Shown here: positions 38,878 through 49,807 of the stretch, piece after piece
How positions within the stretch are numbered: position 1 is the stretch's first letter
Layout of the letters: each line of letters begins with the position of its first letter
Assembly (NCBI GenBank): GCA_029237605.1
Contig: JAQRGB010000001.1
Location: 372,311-436,310, forward strand
Length of the DNA stretch: 64,000 nucleotides
Direction: 5' to 3'
DNA from: Candidatus Thiodubiliella sp.
GTDB lineage: Bacteria > Pseudomonadota > Gammaproteobacteria > PS1 > Pseudothioglobaceae
Notes under the pieces: generated by a model
The model's database searches: none
What the model was told of the DNA's origin: nothing
Seen by the model: the letters and a program-made list of their open reading frames with translations, nothing else
Translations under genes and position numbers: made by a program

Positions 38878-39573
38878 TTATTTGCCATGATATTTTTTCA
38901 ATATTGGCTCAGCTAAAGTTACTTTAATATTTGTGGTTAAGTCTTTATCAGTTATCAATATTTTTGGAGTGTATATGATTTTCATTAATTGCATAGCAAT
39001 CTCATTGCCGCGTAAAAACTTAGTACCAAATTGTGGCAATAAAATATAAATTGGTAAATTACTATATTTAGCGATATTAATATACTGAGTGACACTACCA
39101 AAATCATGCTTATCATCAACTAAATGTGGTGAATGAAAAATATACCCCTTAAGTAAACTAGAATTTGGATTTTTTAACTGCCATTGATATGAAATTTTGA
39201 GCGCTAACTGAGCGCCACTCCCTGATGTTAAAAAGAAAATATTTTTAAAAGATTTTTTATTAACATCAGCAATCAACTCAAGCAAATCATCAATGTTAAA
39301 ACGATTTATACTACTGCAATATTTAGAAATTATATAACTGTTGTGTAAATCAACCGCCCATACATCATAACCATTAAAAGCTAATTGCTGTGCAATGGAA
39401 ATATAATCTCTGTCTAAACCACGCTCTGACGGAAGCTGCAAAAATAAAGTTTCACTATTTGCTTTATAGGTATCTATACTAATAATATTGCCAGAATCTA
39501 ATTCAATTTCTATATCCTCACCTGCATATATAAATGAGGAAAATAAAAAAAATAAAAAAATAAATGCATTCAT
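38878..39573 (-). CDS. Exported alpha/beta-hydrolase-like protein
   Basis: 231 residues with a signal peptide (MNAFIFLFFLFSSFIYAG). The pattern of strands and helices (ETLFLQLPSERGLDRDYISIAQQLAFNGYDVW, then FFLTSGSGAQLALKIS) resembles an alpha/beta hydrolase with SGSGA at the nucleophile elbow, though this is not a canonical GxSxG. A late Asp-His pair is not clear, so it may be non-catalytic. It overlaps the 83-residue gene and is followed by the broken tlpA. Confidence 0.5.
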   Translation of the reverse strand: MNAFIFLFFLFSSFIYAGEDIEIELDSGNIISIDTYKANSETLFLQLPSERGLDRDYISIAQQLAFNGYDVWAVDLHNSYIISKYCSSINRFNIDDLLELIADVNKKSFKNIFFLTSGSGAQLALKISYQWQLKNPNSSLLKGYIFHSPHLVDDKHDFGSVTQYINIAKYSNLPIYILLPQFGTKFLRGNEIAMQLMKIIYTPKILITDKDLTTNIKVTLAEPILKKYHGK

Positions 39574-39821
39574 TGATATATCTCTAATAAATAATATAGC
39601 ATTGTGCCCTCAGAAGAACGTGCTGGACCTACTACTTTAGCGGCATAAAATTTATTACCAGGATCAGCTTGCTCTATGGCATCTTTTAAATTTTGCATTA
39701 TTTCAACGCTGGTAGCTGGGACACGGTCACGCTTTATTCGTGGTAGCCGTACCACTGCAAATTGTTCTTTAGCGAAATTAGCTAGAGGATGCTGGTCTAA
39801 TGAATAACCATTAACCATCAA
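39570..39821 (-). CDS. Small uncharacterised protein between persulfide dioxygenase and hydrolase-like genes
   Basis: 83 residues, soluble, no signal peptide. Distinctive parts are FAVVRLPRIKRDRVPATSVEIMQNL and YAAKVVGPARSSEGTML. It overlaps the persulfide dioxygenase gene by four bases at its start and the hydrolase-like gene by four bases at its end, so it is embedded in a tightly coupled operon. I do not recognise the family; the linkage suggests a role near persulfide metabolism. Confidence 0.7.
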   Translation of the reverse strand: MMVNGYSLDQHPLANFAKEQFAVVRLPRIKRDRVPATSVEIMQNLKDAIEQADPGNKFYAAKVVGPARSSEGTMLYYLLEIYQ

Positions 39822-40528
39822 GTCCGGTCTGCCATAATTTTAGTACCACATACTTGATTAGCAGGTACGGCAACATGAATTTTAGCAGGTAAGGATAAAT
39901 CCATTGCATTAACTCTACGCATAAACTCATCCTTATCTACGCTATCGCCAATCATTTCATTAAATTGTTTTTCCTCCCCAATTGAACTCACTGTTCTACC
40001 AACATAGTCATGAGCAGGATATACGAGAGTCTCATTAGCTAAAGTAAAAATTTTTTGAATAGAATCAAACAATTTTTCCGCGGAACCGTCTTGAAAATCA
40101 CACCGACCACAGCTTCGAATAAGTAACGCATCGCCAGTAAACACTTTATCATCAACAATATACGACATACATCCATTAGTATGCCCTGGAGTTGTCATTG
40201 CAATCATCTGATACGAACCAAAATTTAGATTTTCACCATCTTTGATTAAAATATCAGCACAAGTAATTAAATTAGCTGCACCAAATACAATTTGAGCATT
40301 TCTAAATCTTTGTTTTAAAGGGCAGGAACTGGTAATGTGATCAGCATGTATATGGGTTTCGACAATGTATCTTAAATCAAGTCCTAATTCCTCAATCAAG
40401 TCAATATCACGTTGCTGAGTATTATCTACTGCATCAATAATAATAGCTTCTTTAGTATCTACATCTGCCAACAAATAGGTATAAGTTGAGCTTTCTTTTT
40501 CAAATAAAGGGCGAAATAACAAACTCAT
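39818..40528 (-). CDS. Persulfide dioxygenase, ETHE1-like metallo-beta-lactamase fold
   Basis: 236 residues. The metal motif [12 protein letters not shown], then [37 protein letters not shown] and [19 protein letters not shown], match the ETHE1/SdoA persulfide dioxygenases (mononuclear Fe, His-His-Asp) better than glyoxalase II. It oxidises glutathione persulfide to sulfite, clearing reactive sulfane sulfur. It overlaps the YciI gene by four bases and the 83-residue gene by four bases. Confidence 0.88.
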   Translation of the reverse strand: MSLLFRPLFEKESSTYTYLLADVDTKEAIIIDAVDNTQQRDIDLIEELGLDLRYIVETHIHADHITSSCPLKQRFRNAQIVFGAANLITCADILIKDGENLNFGSYQMIAMTTPGHTNGCMSYIVDDKVFTGDALLIRSCGRCDFQDGSAEKLFDSIQKIFTLANETLVYPAHDYVGRTVSSIGEEKQFNEMIGDSVDKDEFMRRVNAMDLSLPAKIHVAVPANQVCGTKIMADRT

Positions 40529-40824
40529 GGCAATACCTTCTTAAATGGTTTAACGATTACACTCTCATAAGCACCTGATGCTAAATACGGATCAGCATCT
40601 GCCCAAATTTGTGCATCTTCAAAGCAACTAAACTCTGCCACCACCAATGATCCGGTAAACCCAGATTCACCTGGCTCGTTATTGTCAATCGCAGGATGCG
40701 GCCCTGCTAAAACTAACCTGCCTTCATTTTTTAGCATATTTAAGCGCTCTATGTGCTCTGTACGTACTAATATTCTTTTTGCTAATGAATTTTCAACATC
40801 CTGGGAGATAATCGCATACAACAT
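40525..40824 (-). CDS. YciI family protein
   Basis: 99 residues, the standard length for YciI. The family His-Asp region is visible as [12 protein letters not shown] and the C-terminal [16 protein letters not shown] matches well. YciI proteins have a ferredoxin-like fold of uncertain enzymatic role. The gene begins 10 bases after the end of dapB and overlaps the persulfide dioxygenase gene. Confidence 0.9.
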   Translation of the reverse strand: MLYAIISQDVENSLAKRILVRTEHIERLNMLKNEGRLVLAGPHPAIDNNEPGESGFTGSLVVAEFSCFEDAQIWADADPYLASGAYESVIVKPFKKVLP

Positions 40825-40834
40825 AATAATCCTC

Positions 40835-42062
<1,228 letters not shown>

Positions 42063-42063
<1 letters not shown>

Positions 42064-42470
42064 TATGCAATCTTTAATGTGCAGTCATCATTCATTGATA
42101 CTCCTATTAACGACTCTTTTTTTAAAAAAGAGTCAGTTGAACGAAAAGGGAAAGCATACTTATTATTTTTTATACTGGGCATTAATTCAAATTTAATATT
42201 CAAAGCCAATTCAATTTTAGCCAATGTTTTCCAACTGGGAAGTTTATTGCCAGAAAATAATTGTGACAAATAACTAGGGGAAATTTTAATATTCCCTGCA
42301 AGATCTTTCTGAGTTATTTCCTTACTATCTAACACTTGCTCAATTTGTTTTAAATATTGCCCTGCTAACAAATGACTCTTAACACGAATCAAATCATCAT
42401 CTTTTGGGTGAAATATATTTTCCCAAAAAGAGTCCACCTTTATAATTGTATTATTTTTACGAGTAGTCAT
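42063..42470 (-). CDS. HigA-like antitoxin with C-terminal extension
   Basis: 135 residues. An XRE-type helix-turn-helix lies at about 40-97 (KEITQKDLAGNIKISPSYL, SGNKLPSWKTLAKIELAL). A C-terminal extension from about 98 to 135 (AFPFRSTDSFLKKESLIGV) is hydrophobic/aromatic-rich, like the 'chaperone addiction' tails of TAC antitoxins. It overlaps the toxin gene by 14 bases and abuts the SecB-like gene (one shared base). It should repress its own operon and neutralise the toxin. Confidence 0.75.
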
Positions 42471-42795
42471 AATTATTTACCTTATTAATTAATGTTTTTT
42501 CCTTTTGAGTTAACTTGTTTTGCTTTTTACTCTCTAACAATTCAGATAGTACAATTATTCTTTGAGTATCAGAATAGAAATCTTTACAATAAATTCTAGC
42601 ATTATTGGATTGTTTGCCCTTAAATTTAATTACTGTAATATCTTTTATATTTTTATTGAAATTTTCTTGTCCATATATATCTCTAGTTGCAGTATTATTT
42701 GCAATTTTACTCAAAAACTCTTGCAATTTATTCGACCTCTTTCCTTTAAAAAAGTTTTCAATATCTTGTTTATTACTCTTATCTATAAAAAACAT
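42457..42795 (-). CDS. HigB/RelE-like toxin, first gene of a TAC module
   Basis: 112 residues, basic. After a helical N-terminus, the core ITVIKFKGKQSNNARIYCKDFY followed by RIIVLSELLESKKQNKLTQKE reads as the RelE-superfamily beta sheet with basic residues (Arg67, Arg79, Lys90, Lys91) and the terminal helix, as in mRNA-cleaving HigB toxins. Toxin-first gene order is typical of higBA. Translation overlaps the antitoxin. The start sits 64 bases from kdsA. Confidence 0.7.
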   Translation of the reverse strand: MFFIDKSNKQDIENFFKGKRSNKLQEFLSKIANNTATRDIYGQENFNKNIKDITVIKFKGKQSNNARIYCKDFYSDTQRIIVLSELLESKKQNKLTQKEKTLINKVNNYDYS

Positions 42796-42859
42796 TATAG
42801 AGTTAATTTGTTCTATTTCAACTTTTTTTCATATAAAAAAATTAATCTATGGGTTAATT

Positions 42860-43696
42860 TTATAACAAATCGTACTCTAAAAATCCGTTTTGTTTAGTAA
42901 TATTATCAATATCCTGCAAAGATTTTAACAACTCAGCCATTTTATTAATTGGCACCATATTCGATCCATCACTGAGTGCTTCATTAGGATTAGGATGGGT
43001 TTCCATAAAAAATCCTGATACACCAACACCTGCTGCTGCCCTAGCAAGTACTGGTACCATTTCTCTTTGCCCGCCAGAAGTACCTCCTTGTCCGCCTGGT
43101 TGTTGCACTGAGTGGGTTGCATCAAATACTATCGGGCAACCTATTGAGCGCATCGTAGATAAACCGCGCATATCAGAAATCAGCGTATTATAGCCAAATG
43201 AAGTACCACGCTCACAAATAGTAATTGACTTATTGCCTATCTCATAAGCCTTATCCACAACATTACCCATATCCCAAGGCGCTTGAAATTGACCTTTTTT
43301 GATATTCACAGGAATACCTTGCTTGCATACATTTTGAATAAAATTAGTTTGGCGCACTAAAAAAGCAGGGGTTTGCATCATATCTACCACAGATGCTACT
43401 TCACTCAGTGGTGTGTCTTCATGTACATCGGTTAGCACACTCACATCCACTTCATCTTTAACCTTTTGTAAAATACGCAAACCTTCTTCCACGCCTAAAC
43501 CTCTAAAACTACTGGTACTAGTGCGATTGGCTTTATCGTATGAAGATTTATAAATAAAATTAATACCCAAATCCTCAGTGACTTTTTTTAAATAAGTGGC
43601 AGTTTCCAAAGCTAGTGCTTCGGATTCAATAACACAAGGCCCTGCAATCAGGAAAAATGGGTGATCAATACCAACTTCAAAATCTAGTAATTTCAT
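42860..43696 (-). CDS. kdsA: KDO-8-phosphate synthase
   Basis: 278 residues, matching E. coli KdsA in length. The start [20 protein letters not shown], the central [10 protein letters not shown] and the late ATHSVQQPG loop are diagnostic. It condenses PEP with arabinose-5-phosphate on the path to Kdo of lipopolysaccharide. It lies directly upstream of, and on the same strand as, the TAC module. kdsB is at 53 kb. Confidence 0.96.
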   Translation of the reverse strand: MKLLDFEVGIDHPFFLIAGPCVIESEALALETATYLKKVTEDLGINFIYKSSYDKANRTSTSSFRGLGVEEGLRILQKVKDEVDVSVLTDVHEDTPLSEVASVVDMMQTPAFLVRQTNFIQNVCKQGIPVNIKKGQFQAPWDMGNVVDKAYEIGNKSITICERGTSFGYNTLISDMRGLSTMRSIGCPIVFDATHSVQQPGGQGGTSGGQREMVPVLARAAAGVGVSGFFMETHPNPNEALSDGSNMVPINKMAELLKSLQDIDNITKQNGFLEYDLL

Positions 43697-43752
43697 TATT
43701 TATGATTTATACAAAAACTCAATATCCATTATATCGTTTAAAATAGAAAACT

Positions 43753-44559
43753 ATGATGAATACGCCAGACATTTTAAAAAAAATTATTGCGCGCAAAAAA
43801 GTAGAAATTGCTGAATGTAAAAACAACATTTCTGAAAAACAAATGCTTGATACCGCTTATAAAAACCGTAATACACGCGATTTTTACCAAATGTTAAAAG
43901 ATAAAGTAGATGCAAAACAAAATGCCATTATTGCAGAAATAAAAAAAGCATCGCCTTCTAAAGGTGTATTGTGTGAAAATTTTAATCCTATTGAAATCGC
44001 CAAAAACTACGAAGAAGCTGGTGCAGCTTGCTTGTCTGTCTTAACTGATAAAGATTTTTTTCAAGGTGATAATAAATATTTAGTTGATGTACGCAAAGCA
44101 GTATCATTACCTATATTACGCAAAGAGTTTATTATAGACCCTTATCAGATATACGAATCCAGAACATTAGGTGCCGATTGTATTTTACTGATTGCAGCTT
44201 GTCTAAGCGATGAGCAAATGGAAGACTTTACAATGCGTGCGATTGCCATTAATATGGATGTTTTAGTTGAGATACACAATATGGAGGAATTAGAACGTAC
44301 ATTACAATTACGTCTGCCAATGATTGGCATTAATAATAGAAACTTACACACTTTTGATGTTTCTTTAGAAACAACTATTGAACTTATAAAAAAAATCAAA
44401 AAAGATACTTTAATTATTACCGAAAGTGGCATCCTAACTTCGGATGATGTTGCTTTTATGCATGATCACAATATTTACAGTTTCTTAGTTGGTGAAGCAT
44501 TTATGCGTCAAAACAGTCCAGGTAAAGCACTGCAAGATATTTTTAAAAAAAACAAATGA
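43753..44559 (+). CDS. trpC: Indole-3-glycerol phosphate synthase
   Basis: 268 residues, a stand-alone TrpC without the TrpF domain. Active-site motifs of the (beta/alpha)8 barrel are IIAEIKKASPSKGV, LSVLTDKDFFQG, PILRKEFIIDPYQIYE and GINNRNLHTF, with ESGI near the end. It closes the indole ring in tryptophan synthesis. It overlaps the OsmC gene by four bases. No other trp gene is present in the window. Confidence 0.95.
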   Translation: MMNTPDILKKIIARKKVEIAECKNNISEKQMLDTAYKNRNTRDFYQMLKDKVDAKQNAIIAEIKKASPSKGVLCENFNPIEIAKNYEEAGAACLSVLTDKDFFQGDNKYLVDVRKAVSLPILRKEFIIDPYQIYESRTLGADCILLIAACLSDEQMEDFTMRAIAINMDVLVEIHNMEELERTLQLRLPMIGINNRNLHTFDVSLETTIELIKKIKKDTLIITESGILTSDDVAFMHDHNIYSFLVGEAFMRQNSPGKALQDIFKKNK

Positions 44560-44966
44560 ATACAACAATAAAATGGATTAATGACATGATGATGGTTGGC
44601 GAATCAGCCAGTGGCCATGCCGTGGTAATGGATGGCCCAAAAAACTTAGGTGGTGAAAATTTAGGCATTCGACCAATGGAAATGCTGCTACTTGGTATGG
44701 GCGGCTGTACCACAATTGATGTAGTTTCAACATTGAAGAAAATGCGTCAAGAAGTGTATGATTGTCGTGCTGAAATCTCAGCAGAACGTGCTATAGAGCA
44801 TCCAAAAGTATTTACTAAAATTCACATTCACTTTATTATTAAAGGCACTGATTTAAATAATAAAAAAGTTGAGAAAGCAGTAAGCCTATCTGCTAATAAA
44901 TATTGCTCTGCTTCAATTATGCTTGGTAAAACTGCCGTCATAACTCATGATTTTGAAATACGCTAA
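44556..44966 (+). CDS. OsmC/Ohr-family protein
   Basis: 136 residues. The two conserved cysteines appear in MGGCTTIDVVSTLKK (about 51) and ANKYCSASIML (about 120), the pair used by OsmC/Ohr proteins to reduce organic hydroperoxides. The sequence is closest to the YhfA-like branch, whose substrate is not settled. It is coupled to trpC. The 3' end overlaps the next gene by 20 bases. Confidence 0.85.
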   Translation: MNTTIKWINDMMMVGESASGHAVVMDGPKNLGGENLGIRPMEMLLLGMGGCTTIDVVSTLKKMRQEVYDCRAEISAERAIEHPKVFTKIHIHFIIKGTDLNNKKVEKAVSLSANKYCSASIMLGKTAVITHDFEIR

Positions 44967-45183
44967 TAACCTATGGGGGTGGTTCGGTACGGTTACTGGT
45001 ATCACTGGCGGACTACTGGTAGCATTTAACTTTAACTATTCAAAATATGGTTATATCTTTTTTATGTTTTCAGCAATCGGATGGGCTACCCAAGGTTATA
45101 AAAATAATGACAAATCCTTGATTTTATTGAACGCTGTTTTTATCTGCGTCAATACACTTGGAATTTACCATTGGTTTTTTTAA
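44947..45183 (+). CDS. Small membrane protein of unknown function
   Basis: 78 residues with three hydrophobic helices (about 8-27, 32-48 and 56-76) linked by short loops (SKYG and QGYKNNDK). It overlaps the end of the OsmC gene by 20 bases. The topology resembles short bacterial PnuC/SWEET-like half transporters, but I do not see a diagnostic motif. A hairpin with T tract overlaps its stop codon. Confidence 0.6.
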   Translation: MILKYANNLWGWFGTVTGITGGLLVAFNFNYSKYGYIFFMFSAIGWATQGYKNNDKSLILLNAVFICVNTLGIYHWFF

Positions 45184-45190
45184 AAACCAA
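45171..45190 (+). terminator. Likely terminator of the trpC-OsmC operon
   Basis: TTGGTTTTT pairs with AAAAACCAA across a 2-base loop, and a run of eight T follows at about 45201-45208. It overlaps the last codons of the small membrane protein gene. Confidence 0.5.
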
Positions 45191-45616
45191 AGTTTACCTA
45201 TTTTTTTTATCTTATCTAGCAATAAATATTCCTATTATCACCTATAAAACTTCTACCCCTATTGAAAAATAAACCAAAAAATTGAACTTTTGAATCAACC
45301 ATAAAATTAGGTGTAAATTACTTTTAAATTAAATCTCAAGTAGATAATATTAAAAATCAATTTTTTATCACCAATATCAAATTATAACTAATAAAGATAA
45401 AATACAATGAAAAATGGACAGAATCAGAACAAATTATTCTTAACGCAAAATTAAAACTATAAGACATACAAAACAAACAAAAGAATGATATGGTAATTAA
45501 AGTAAAAATACATAGTTTAGAATACGAACAACCTTGGTATAGTAAAAGTTAGATACAAATACATATTCTAATCCTATTTTAAGTTATTACTTCTTAGCGT
45601 ATAATTTATTTATTTT
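45191..45616. other. Intergenic region with a possible coding remnant
   Basis: 426 bases upstream of tRNA-Ser. From 45403 to 45552 one plus-strand frame reads YNEKWTESEQIILNAKLKL, stop, DIQNKQKNDMVIKVKIHSLE and on to SKS, stop. The composition is protein-like and only one stop interrupts, so it may be a decayed gene. I could not assign a family. No start codon or ribosome-binding site is obvious. Confidence 0.3.
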
Positions 45617-45709
45617 GGAGAGTTGGCCGAGTTGGTTGAAGGCGCGCCCCTGCTAAGGGTGTATAGGGTTTATCCCCTATCGAGGGTTCGAATCCCTCAC
45701 TCTCCACCA
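45617..45709 (+). tRNA. tRNA-Ser (anticodon GCT)
   Basis: The acceptor arms GGAGAGT and ACTCTCC pair, the anticodon loop reads CTGCTAA with GCT in the middle, there is a long variable arm (TAGGGTTTATCCCCTA), the T loop is GTTCGAATC, and CCA is encoded. All fit serine. It sits 63 bases upstream of thiG on the same strand. Confidence 0.95.
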
Positions 45710-45772
45710 TTTTAAAATGATTTTTTTTGTATAAATAAGATACACGCAAAAATTTCAAAAACTTTAATTATC

Positions 45773-46552
45773 ATGACTGACACGCCTTTTGTAATTGCTG
45801 GAAAAACCTATAAATCTCGTTTATTAGTAGGTTCAGGAAAATACAAAAATCTTGATGAAACCAAATTAGCAACAGATACAGCACAAGCTGATATTATTAC
45901 TGTTGCCATTCGTCGCACTAATATTGGGCAAGATGCAGATAAACCTAATTTATTAGATATTATTTCACCAGAGAAATATACTATTCTGCCAAATACAGCT
46001 GGATGTTACAGCGCCAAAGATGCCGTGCGAACTTGTCAATTAGCACGTGAACTTTTAGGTGGGCATAATCTAGTTAAATTAGAGGTATTAGGTGATGAAA
46101 AAACACTTTATCCTAACATTATTGAAACCTTATCCGCTGCACAAATATTGACTAACGATGGTTTTGATATCATGGTTTACACCAATGACGATCCAATCAT
46201 CGCCAAAGAATTGGAAAACATTGGATGCGTGGCAGTGATGCCACTAGCCTCACTCATTGGCTCAGGCCAAGGTATTTCCAACCCAGCAAACATCAAACTC
46301 ATCAAAGAACATGCCAATGTGCCAGTATTAATAGATGCTGGCATTGGATGCGCAAGTGATGCCGCCAAAGCCATGGAGCTTGGTTGCGATGGCGTGCTAA
46401 TGAACTCAGCCATTGCCAATGCAAATAACCCAATCTTAATGGCAAGTGCTATGAAACATGCCGTTATAGCAGGTAGGCAATCATTCATCGCGGGCAGAAT
46501 GATGAAAAAAACCTACGCTAACGCATCATCGCCGATGAAAAATTTAATTTAA
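45773..46552 (+). CDS. thiG: Thiazole synthase ThiG
   Basis: 259 residues, full length. ThiG signatures: [11 protein letters not shown], the Schiff-base Lys in [10 protein letters not shown] (about 104), [27 protein letters not shown] and [12 protein letters not shown]. It forms the thiazole phosphate of thiamine from deoxyxylulose phosphate, dehydroglycine and ThiS thiocarboxylate. thiS is not adjacent; the leader to tRNA-Ser is too short for a TPP riboswitch. Confidence 0.96.
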   Translation: MTDTPFVIAGKTYKSRLLVGSGKYKNLDETKLATDTAQADIITVAIRRTNIGQDADKPNLLDIISPEKYTILPNTAGCYSAKDAVRTCQLARELLGGHNLVKLEVLGDEKTLYPNIIETLSAAQILTNDGFDIMVYTNDDPIIAKELENIGCVAVMPLASLIGSGQGISNPANIKLIKEHANVPVLIDAGIGCASDAAKAMELGCDGVLMNSAIANANNPILMASAMKHAVIAGRQSFIAGRMMKKTYANASSPMKNLI

Positions 46553-46662
46553 CATAATGAGTTGAATTGCTATTTGTTTTATTCTCAAATTATCTATATT
46601 CCATACAAAAAATAAACTAATAAAACCAGTTTTTTTGTAAAAATAATAGCTTCAATCTATCA

Positions 46663-47022
46663 CTAAATGCGATTTAAACGCCATTTTCCACCTTTAGATT
46701 CCTTAACATAAGGAAAAGAATGCTCTTTATTATTTTGCACTACTGTACAATTTAATTTCATTGGAAATCTAGTATTATCTCTACTTGAGAAATCTACTTC
46801 ATCACTAAAGAATTCCATAGACATATCTTTGCCAGATCTAATTCCTGATAATTGACCATTCTTTTGATTTTGCATACAGACATTTATCATATTTTGCATT
46901 TCAACGCCATAAGCGCTATTTTGGAATTTCATTGCTTTTAAAATACTATTACAACCAACAATTCCCAATAATAAAAGACCTAATGGCAAGCCCTTAAATA
47001 ACATTTTCTTAAAAATTTTCAT
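46663..47022 (-). CDS. Small putative lipoprotein
   Basis: 119 residues. A basic start, a hydrophobic stretch and the lipobox LGIVGC (Cys at about 24) mark a signal peptidase II substrate. The mature part has two more cysteines (NVCMQ, LNCTV) and no recognised domain. A strong AGGAGAA ribosome-binding site precedes the ATG. It stands alone between thiG and a long gene-poor region. The function is unknown. Confidence 0.7.
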   Translation of the reverse strand: MKIFKKMLFKGLPLGLLLLGIVGCNSILKAMKFQNSAYGVEMQNMINVCMQNQKNGQLSGIRSGKDMSMEFFSDEVDFSSRDNTRFPMKLNCTVVQNNKEHSFPYVKESKGGKWRLNRI

Positions 47023-48011
47023 ATCTATTCTCCTTAATTTAGTATGGTCATTATACTAATATAATTTACTTATATATACTTTTTTTTATATTTAATAAAA
47101 AATAAAATAACTAAGTCAACAAACCTAAATAAATAATCTGTTACCAATGATTGATTTTAAAAATTCTGTGTACAACTTTTACCCATAAATCAGAACTTAT
47201 CTTTGTCATTGATCATATTTGAAATTAATATCAGGATCATTTTTTAATCCTACATAGATCCTCTTTTAGCGAAAAAATATAATTCTCTAAAACATCAACA
47301 TCGTGACAAAGCACTTGTAATCAATTGTGAGCCAGTTTTGAGTTTATCTAACCATGCAATGAATATGATGCAATAAACCCCATAAATGATTTTTGGGAAT
47401 TTTATCATCGCCTTTTTTTATCAAAATGTTTCCATAAATAATTATCTTTAAGATGTATTTTGAAAAAAATAGGCAACAACTATAACTAAAGAAATACTTT
47501 CTCTTTCCCATTTTATTCAAAAGATAATCATTTACTGAATTCAGCACGCTATTTACTATCTTTTGTATCTTTTTCAAAAATCCTAGAATATGAGTTGCAA
47601 TTCTTACAACAAGGGGCTATATATTACTCATATCTAACTTTAGTGTCATTGGGAGATGCAATTGTATATTTATAATATATCTTGTTTTTTTAAATCTATT
47701 TTGGAATCATTAAATTCCCTGTCTTTATAGTGACACTTCAAACATAAAGCAACATTCACCTTTACATATATCTGATACTAATAGTCCTCTATACTAAAAA
47801 AATATTACACAGCCTTTATCATCCTTAATTAAGCCATCATTATATTTTGAATAATTAACTATAAATATACTACTCATACAGTTATTAGTAAAATTATTAT
47901 ACTCAATAACTATTATTTAGCAAAAATAAATAATTGAAATCGTTAAAATAATTAGTATTTATCTATAAATATTATAATACTGTCTATTACAATAAGGCTT
48001 TTGCATAAAAT
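47023..48011. other. Gene-poor region of about 1 kb, probably decayed coding sequence
   Basis: No intact gene is visible. On the minus strand, short protein-like stretches appear in shifting frames between about 47230 and 47640, for example KNHLWGLLHHIHCMVR and AWLDKLKTGSQLITSALS, with stops between them. I cannot name the family. The rest is AT-rich with no RNA gene seen. It looks like an eroding locus. Confidence 0.4.
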
Positions 48012-49085
48012 ATGAATTTTTCTCAGCAACTTTCTAACATAAAAAATAAGCACCTTTATCGACAAGTCAAAATTGCTAATAATACTTGTATAGATTTTTG
48101 TTCAAATGATTATTTAGGATTAAAAAATCATCCACAAGTTATTGAAGCATTCAAACAAGGGGTAGAAGAATTTGGAGTAGGCTCTGGCGCGTCTCATTTA
48201 ATTAGTGGGCATTCAAAGGCGCACCAAGAGTTAGAAGAGGCATTGGCTGAATATACTGGACAAGAGCGTGCATTAATATTTTCAACTGGTTATAGTGCAA
48301 ACTTAGGTGTATTCTCTGCGCTCAAAAATGAAATTGACTGGGTATTACAAGATAAATTAAACCATGCCTCACTCATTGATGCCAATCAATTATGTGGTTT
48401 ACCATTGCAACGTTATTTGCATAAAAATATAGCCTCACTTGAAGGAAAAATAACAAAACAATCTGGGCATGGGTTGGTTGCAACTGATACGGTATTTAGT
48501 ATGGATGGCGATCAAGCCAATATTAATGAGTTGTATAAAATTACGCAAAAATCAAATGCAATTTTAATGCAAGATGATGCGCATGGATTTGGCGTGTTTG
48601 AATTGAATATTCCAAAAAATTCAATTTATATGGCGACACTAGGCAAAGCGGCAGGAACAATGGGTGCATTTATAGCGGGTAATGAAGATTTTATTGAATT
48701 TCTAATTCAAAAATCACGCCCTTATATTTACACTACCGCTATCGCACCTGCGCTATGTGTAGCAACACTTAAAAGTCTAAAATTAATTCAACAAGGTGAG
48801 CAGCAAGAAAAATTACATAATAATATTGGTTTTTTTCAGGATTTTTCACAATTACTTGACCTGCCCATTTCAATTTCAAACAGCGCTATCCAACCTTTGA
48901 TTATTGGTAGTAATAAAAAAGTACTGTCTATCAATAAAATACTGCTTGAAAATGGCTTTAATATCAGTGCTATTCGTACTCCTACAGTACCAAAAGGAAC
49001 GGAGCGTTTGCGTATAACGTTAAATGCTAATCATACGCAAAGTCAAATAGAGCAACTGCTAATGCATATTAAAAATGCTTTATAG
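48012..49085 (+). CDS. bioF: 8-amino-7-oxononanoate synthase
   Basis: 357 residues. PLP enzyme motifs: CSNDYLGLKNHP, GVGSGASHLISGHSKAHQELE, MQDDAHGFGVF, and the Schiff-base Lys in ATLGKAAGTMGAF. It joins pimeloyl-ACP and alanine in biotin synthesis. It is slightly shorter than E. coli BioF (384), mainly at the N-terminus. It overlaps bioH by 11 bases. Confidence 0.95.
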   Translation: MNFSQQLSNIKNKHLYRQVKIANNTCIDFCSNDYLGLKNHPQVIEAFKQGVEEFGVGSGASHLISGHSKAHQELEEALAEYTGQERALIFSTGYSANLGVFSALKNEIDWVLQDKLNHASLIDANQLCGLPLQRYLHKNIASLEGKITKQSGHGLVATDTVFSMDGDQANINELYKITQKSNAILMQDDAHGFGVFELNIPKNSIYMATLGKAAGTMGAFIAGNEDFIEFLIQKSRPYIYTTAIAPALCVATLKSLKLIQQGEQQEKLHNNIGFFQDFSQLLDLPISISNSAIQPLIIGSNKKVLSINKILLENGFNISAIRTPTVPKGTERLRITLNANHTQSQIEQLLMHIKNAL

Positions 49086-49782
49086 TAATACGGTTGGCAC
49101 AGGTGAAGATTTGATATTATTACATGGCTGGGGTTTTAATTCTGAATTATTTAATACATTAATTGAACAATATAAAAATCAATATCGTATTACAGTGATT
49201 GACTTACCAGGTCATGGTAGAAGTGGCAAAGTTGATGGTGGGCTTAAGCAGTGGTGTGATGAAATTATCAAAATACTACCTAATGATCCAATATTATTAG
49301 GCTGGTCATTAGGCGGACTATTGGCGATAAATATCGCCAAAAAAATAAAAACTTCTCAACTTATTTTACTTGCTTCAACTCCTAAATTTATCAAAGATAG
49401 TAACTGGAATTATGGCATTGATAAGAATAATTTTGAACAATTCTCGAATACCTTGCAACTCAATTTATCCAAAGGTCTAAAGCGTTTTATTAGCTTACAA
49501 ACTGATAACAAGGCACAACTCAAATCACTTAATCTCTCTATTGATACGCTGCCTGCAGCCCATGATGCGCTCAATAAAGGTTTGGATATTTTATTAAATA
49601 CTGATTTACGTAGACAATTTAAACAACTAACAATACCCGTGCAAGTCATCTTGGGTAATCGGGATACTTTAGTACCTGTTGATATTATTAAGTGGTATAA
49701 AGAGCAGAATATATCAACCACTATACTTAATACTGGACATTTACCTTTTTTACACCCCGACTTTGAATTGAGTATAATTTAA
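49075..49782 (+). CDS. bioH: Pimeloyl-ACP methyl ester carboxylesterase
   Basis: 235 residues, an alpha/beta hydrolase. The start LLHGWGFNSELF, the nucleophile elbow LLGWSLGGLLA, the Asp strand VQVILGNRDTLVP and the His in TGHLPFLHP fit BioH. It frees pimeloyl-ACP by removing the methyl group. Coupling with bioF supports the call. A biotin supply also matters for the biotin-bearing OadA at 59.6-61.4 kb. Confidence 0.88.
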   Translation: MLYSNTVGTGEDLILLHGWGFNSELFNTLIEQYKNQYRITVIDLPGHGRSGKVDGGLKQWCDEIIKILPNDPILLGWSLGGLLAINIAKKIKTSQLILLASTPKFIKDSNWNYGIDKNNFEQFSNTLQLNLSKGLKRFISLQTDNKAQLKSLNLSIDTLPAAHDALNKGLDILLNTDLRRQFKQLTIPVQVILGNRDTLVPVDIIKWYKEQNISTTILNTGHLPFLHPDFELSII

Positions 49783-49807
49783 ATTTATAAAAACTTTGGA
49801 GAAATAA

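Noticed and set aside
42562..42897. Plus-strand open frame opposite the toxin gene
   Set aside because: It is hydrophobic only because it mirrors an AT-rich gene, has no ribosome-binding site, and the opposite strand shows a coherent toxin-antitoxin-chaperone operon.
45617..45772. TPP riboswitch ahead of thiG
   Set aside because: The tRNA-Ser gene occupies the leader, and the 63 bases left before thiG are too few and lack the thi-box CTGAGA pattern.
47344..47577. Minus-strand 77-codon frame in the gene-poor region
   Set aside because: No ribosome-binding site or domain, and surrounding scraps in other frames suggest it is part of a decayed gene, not an intact one.
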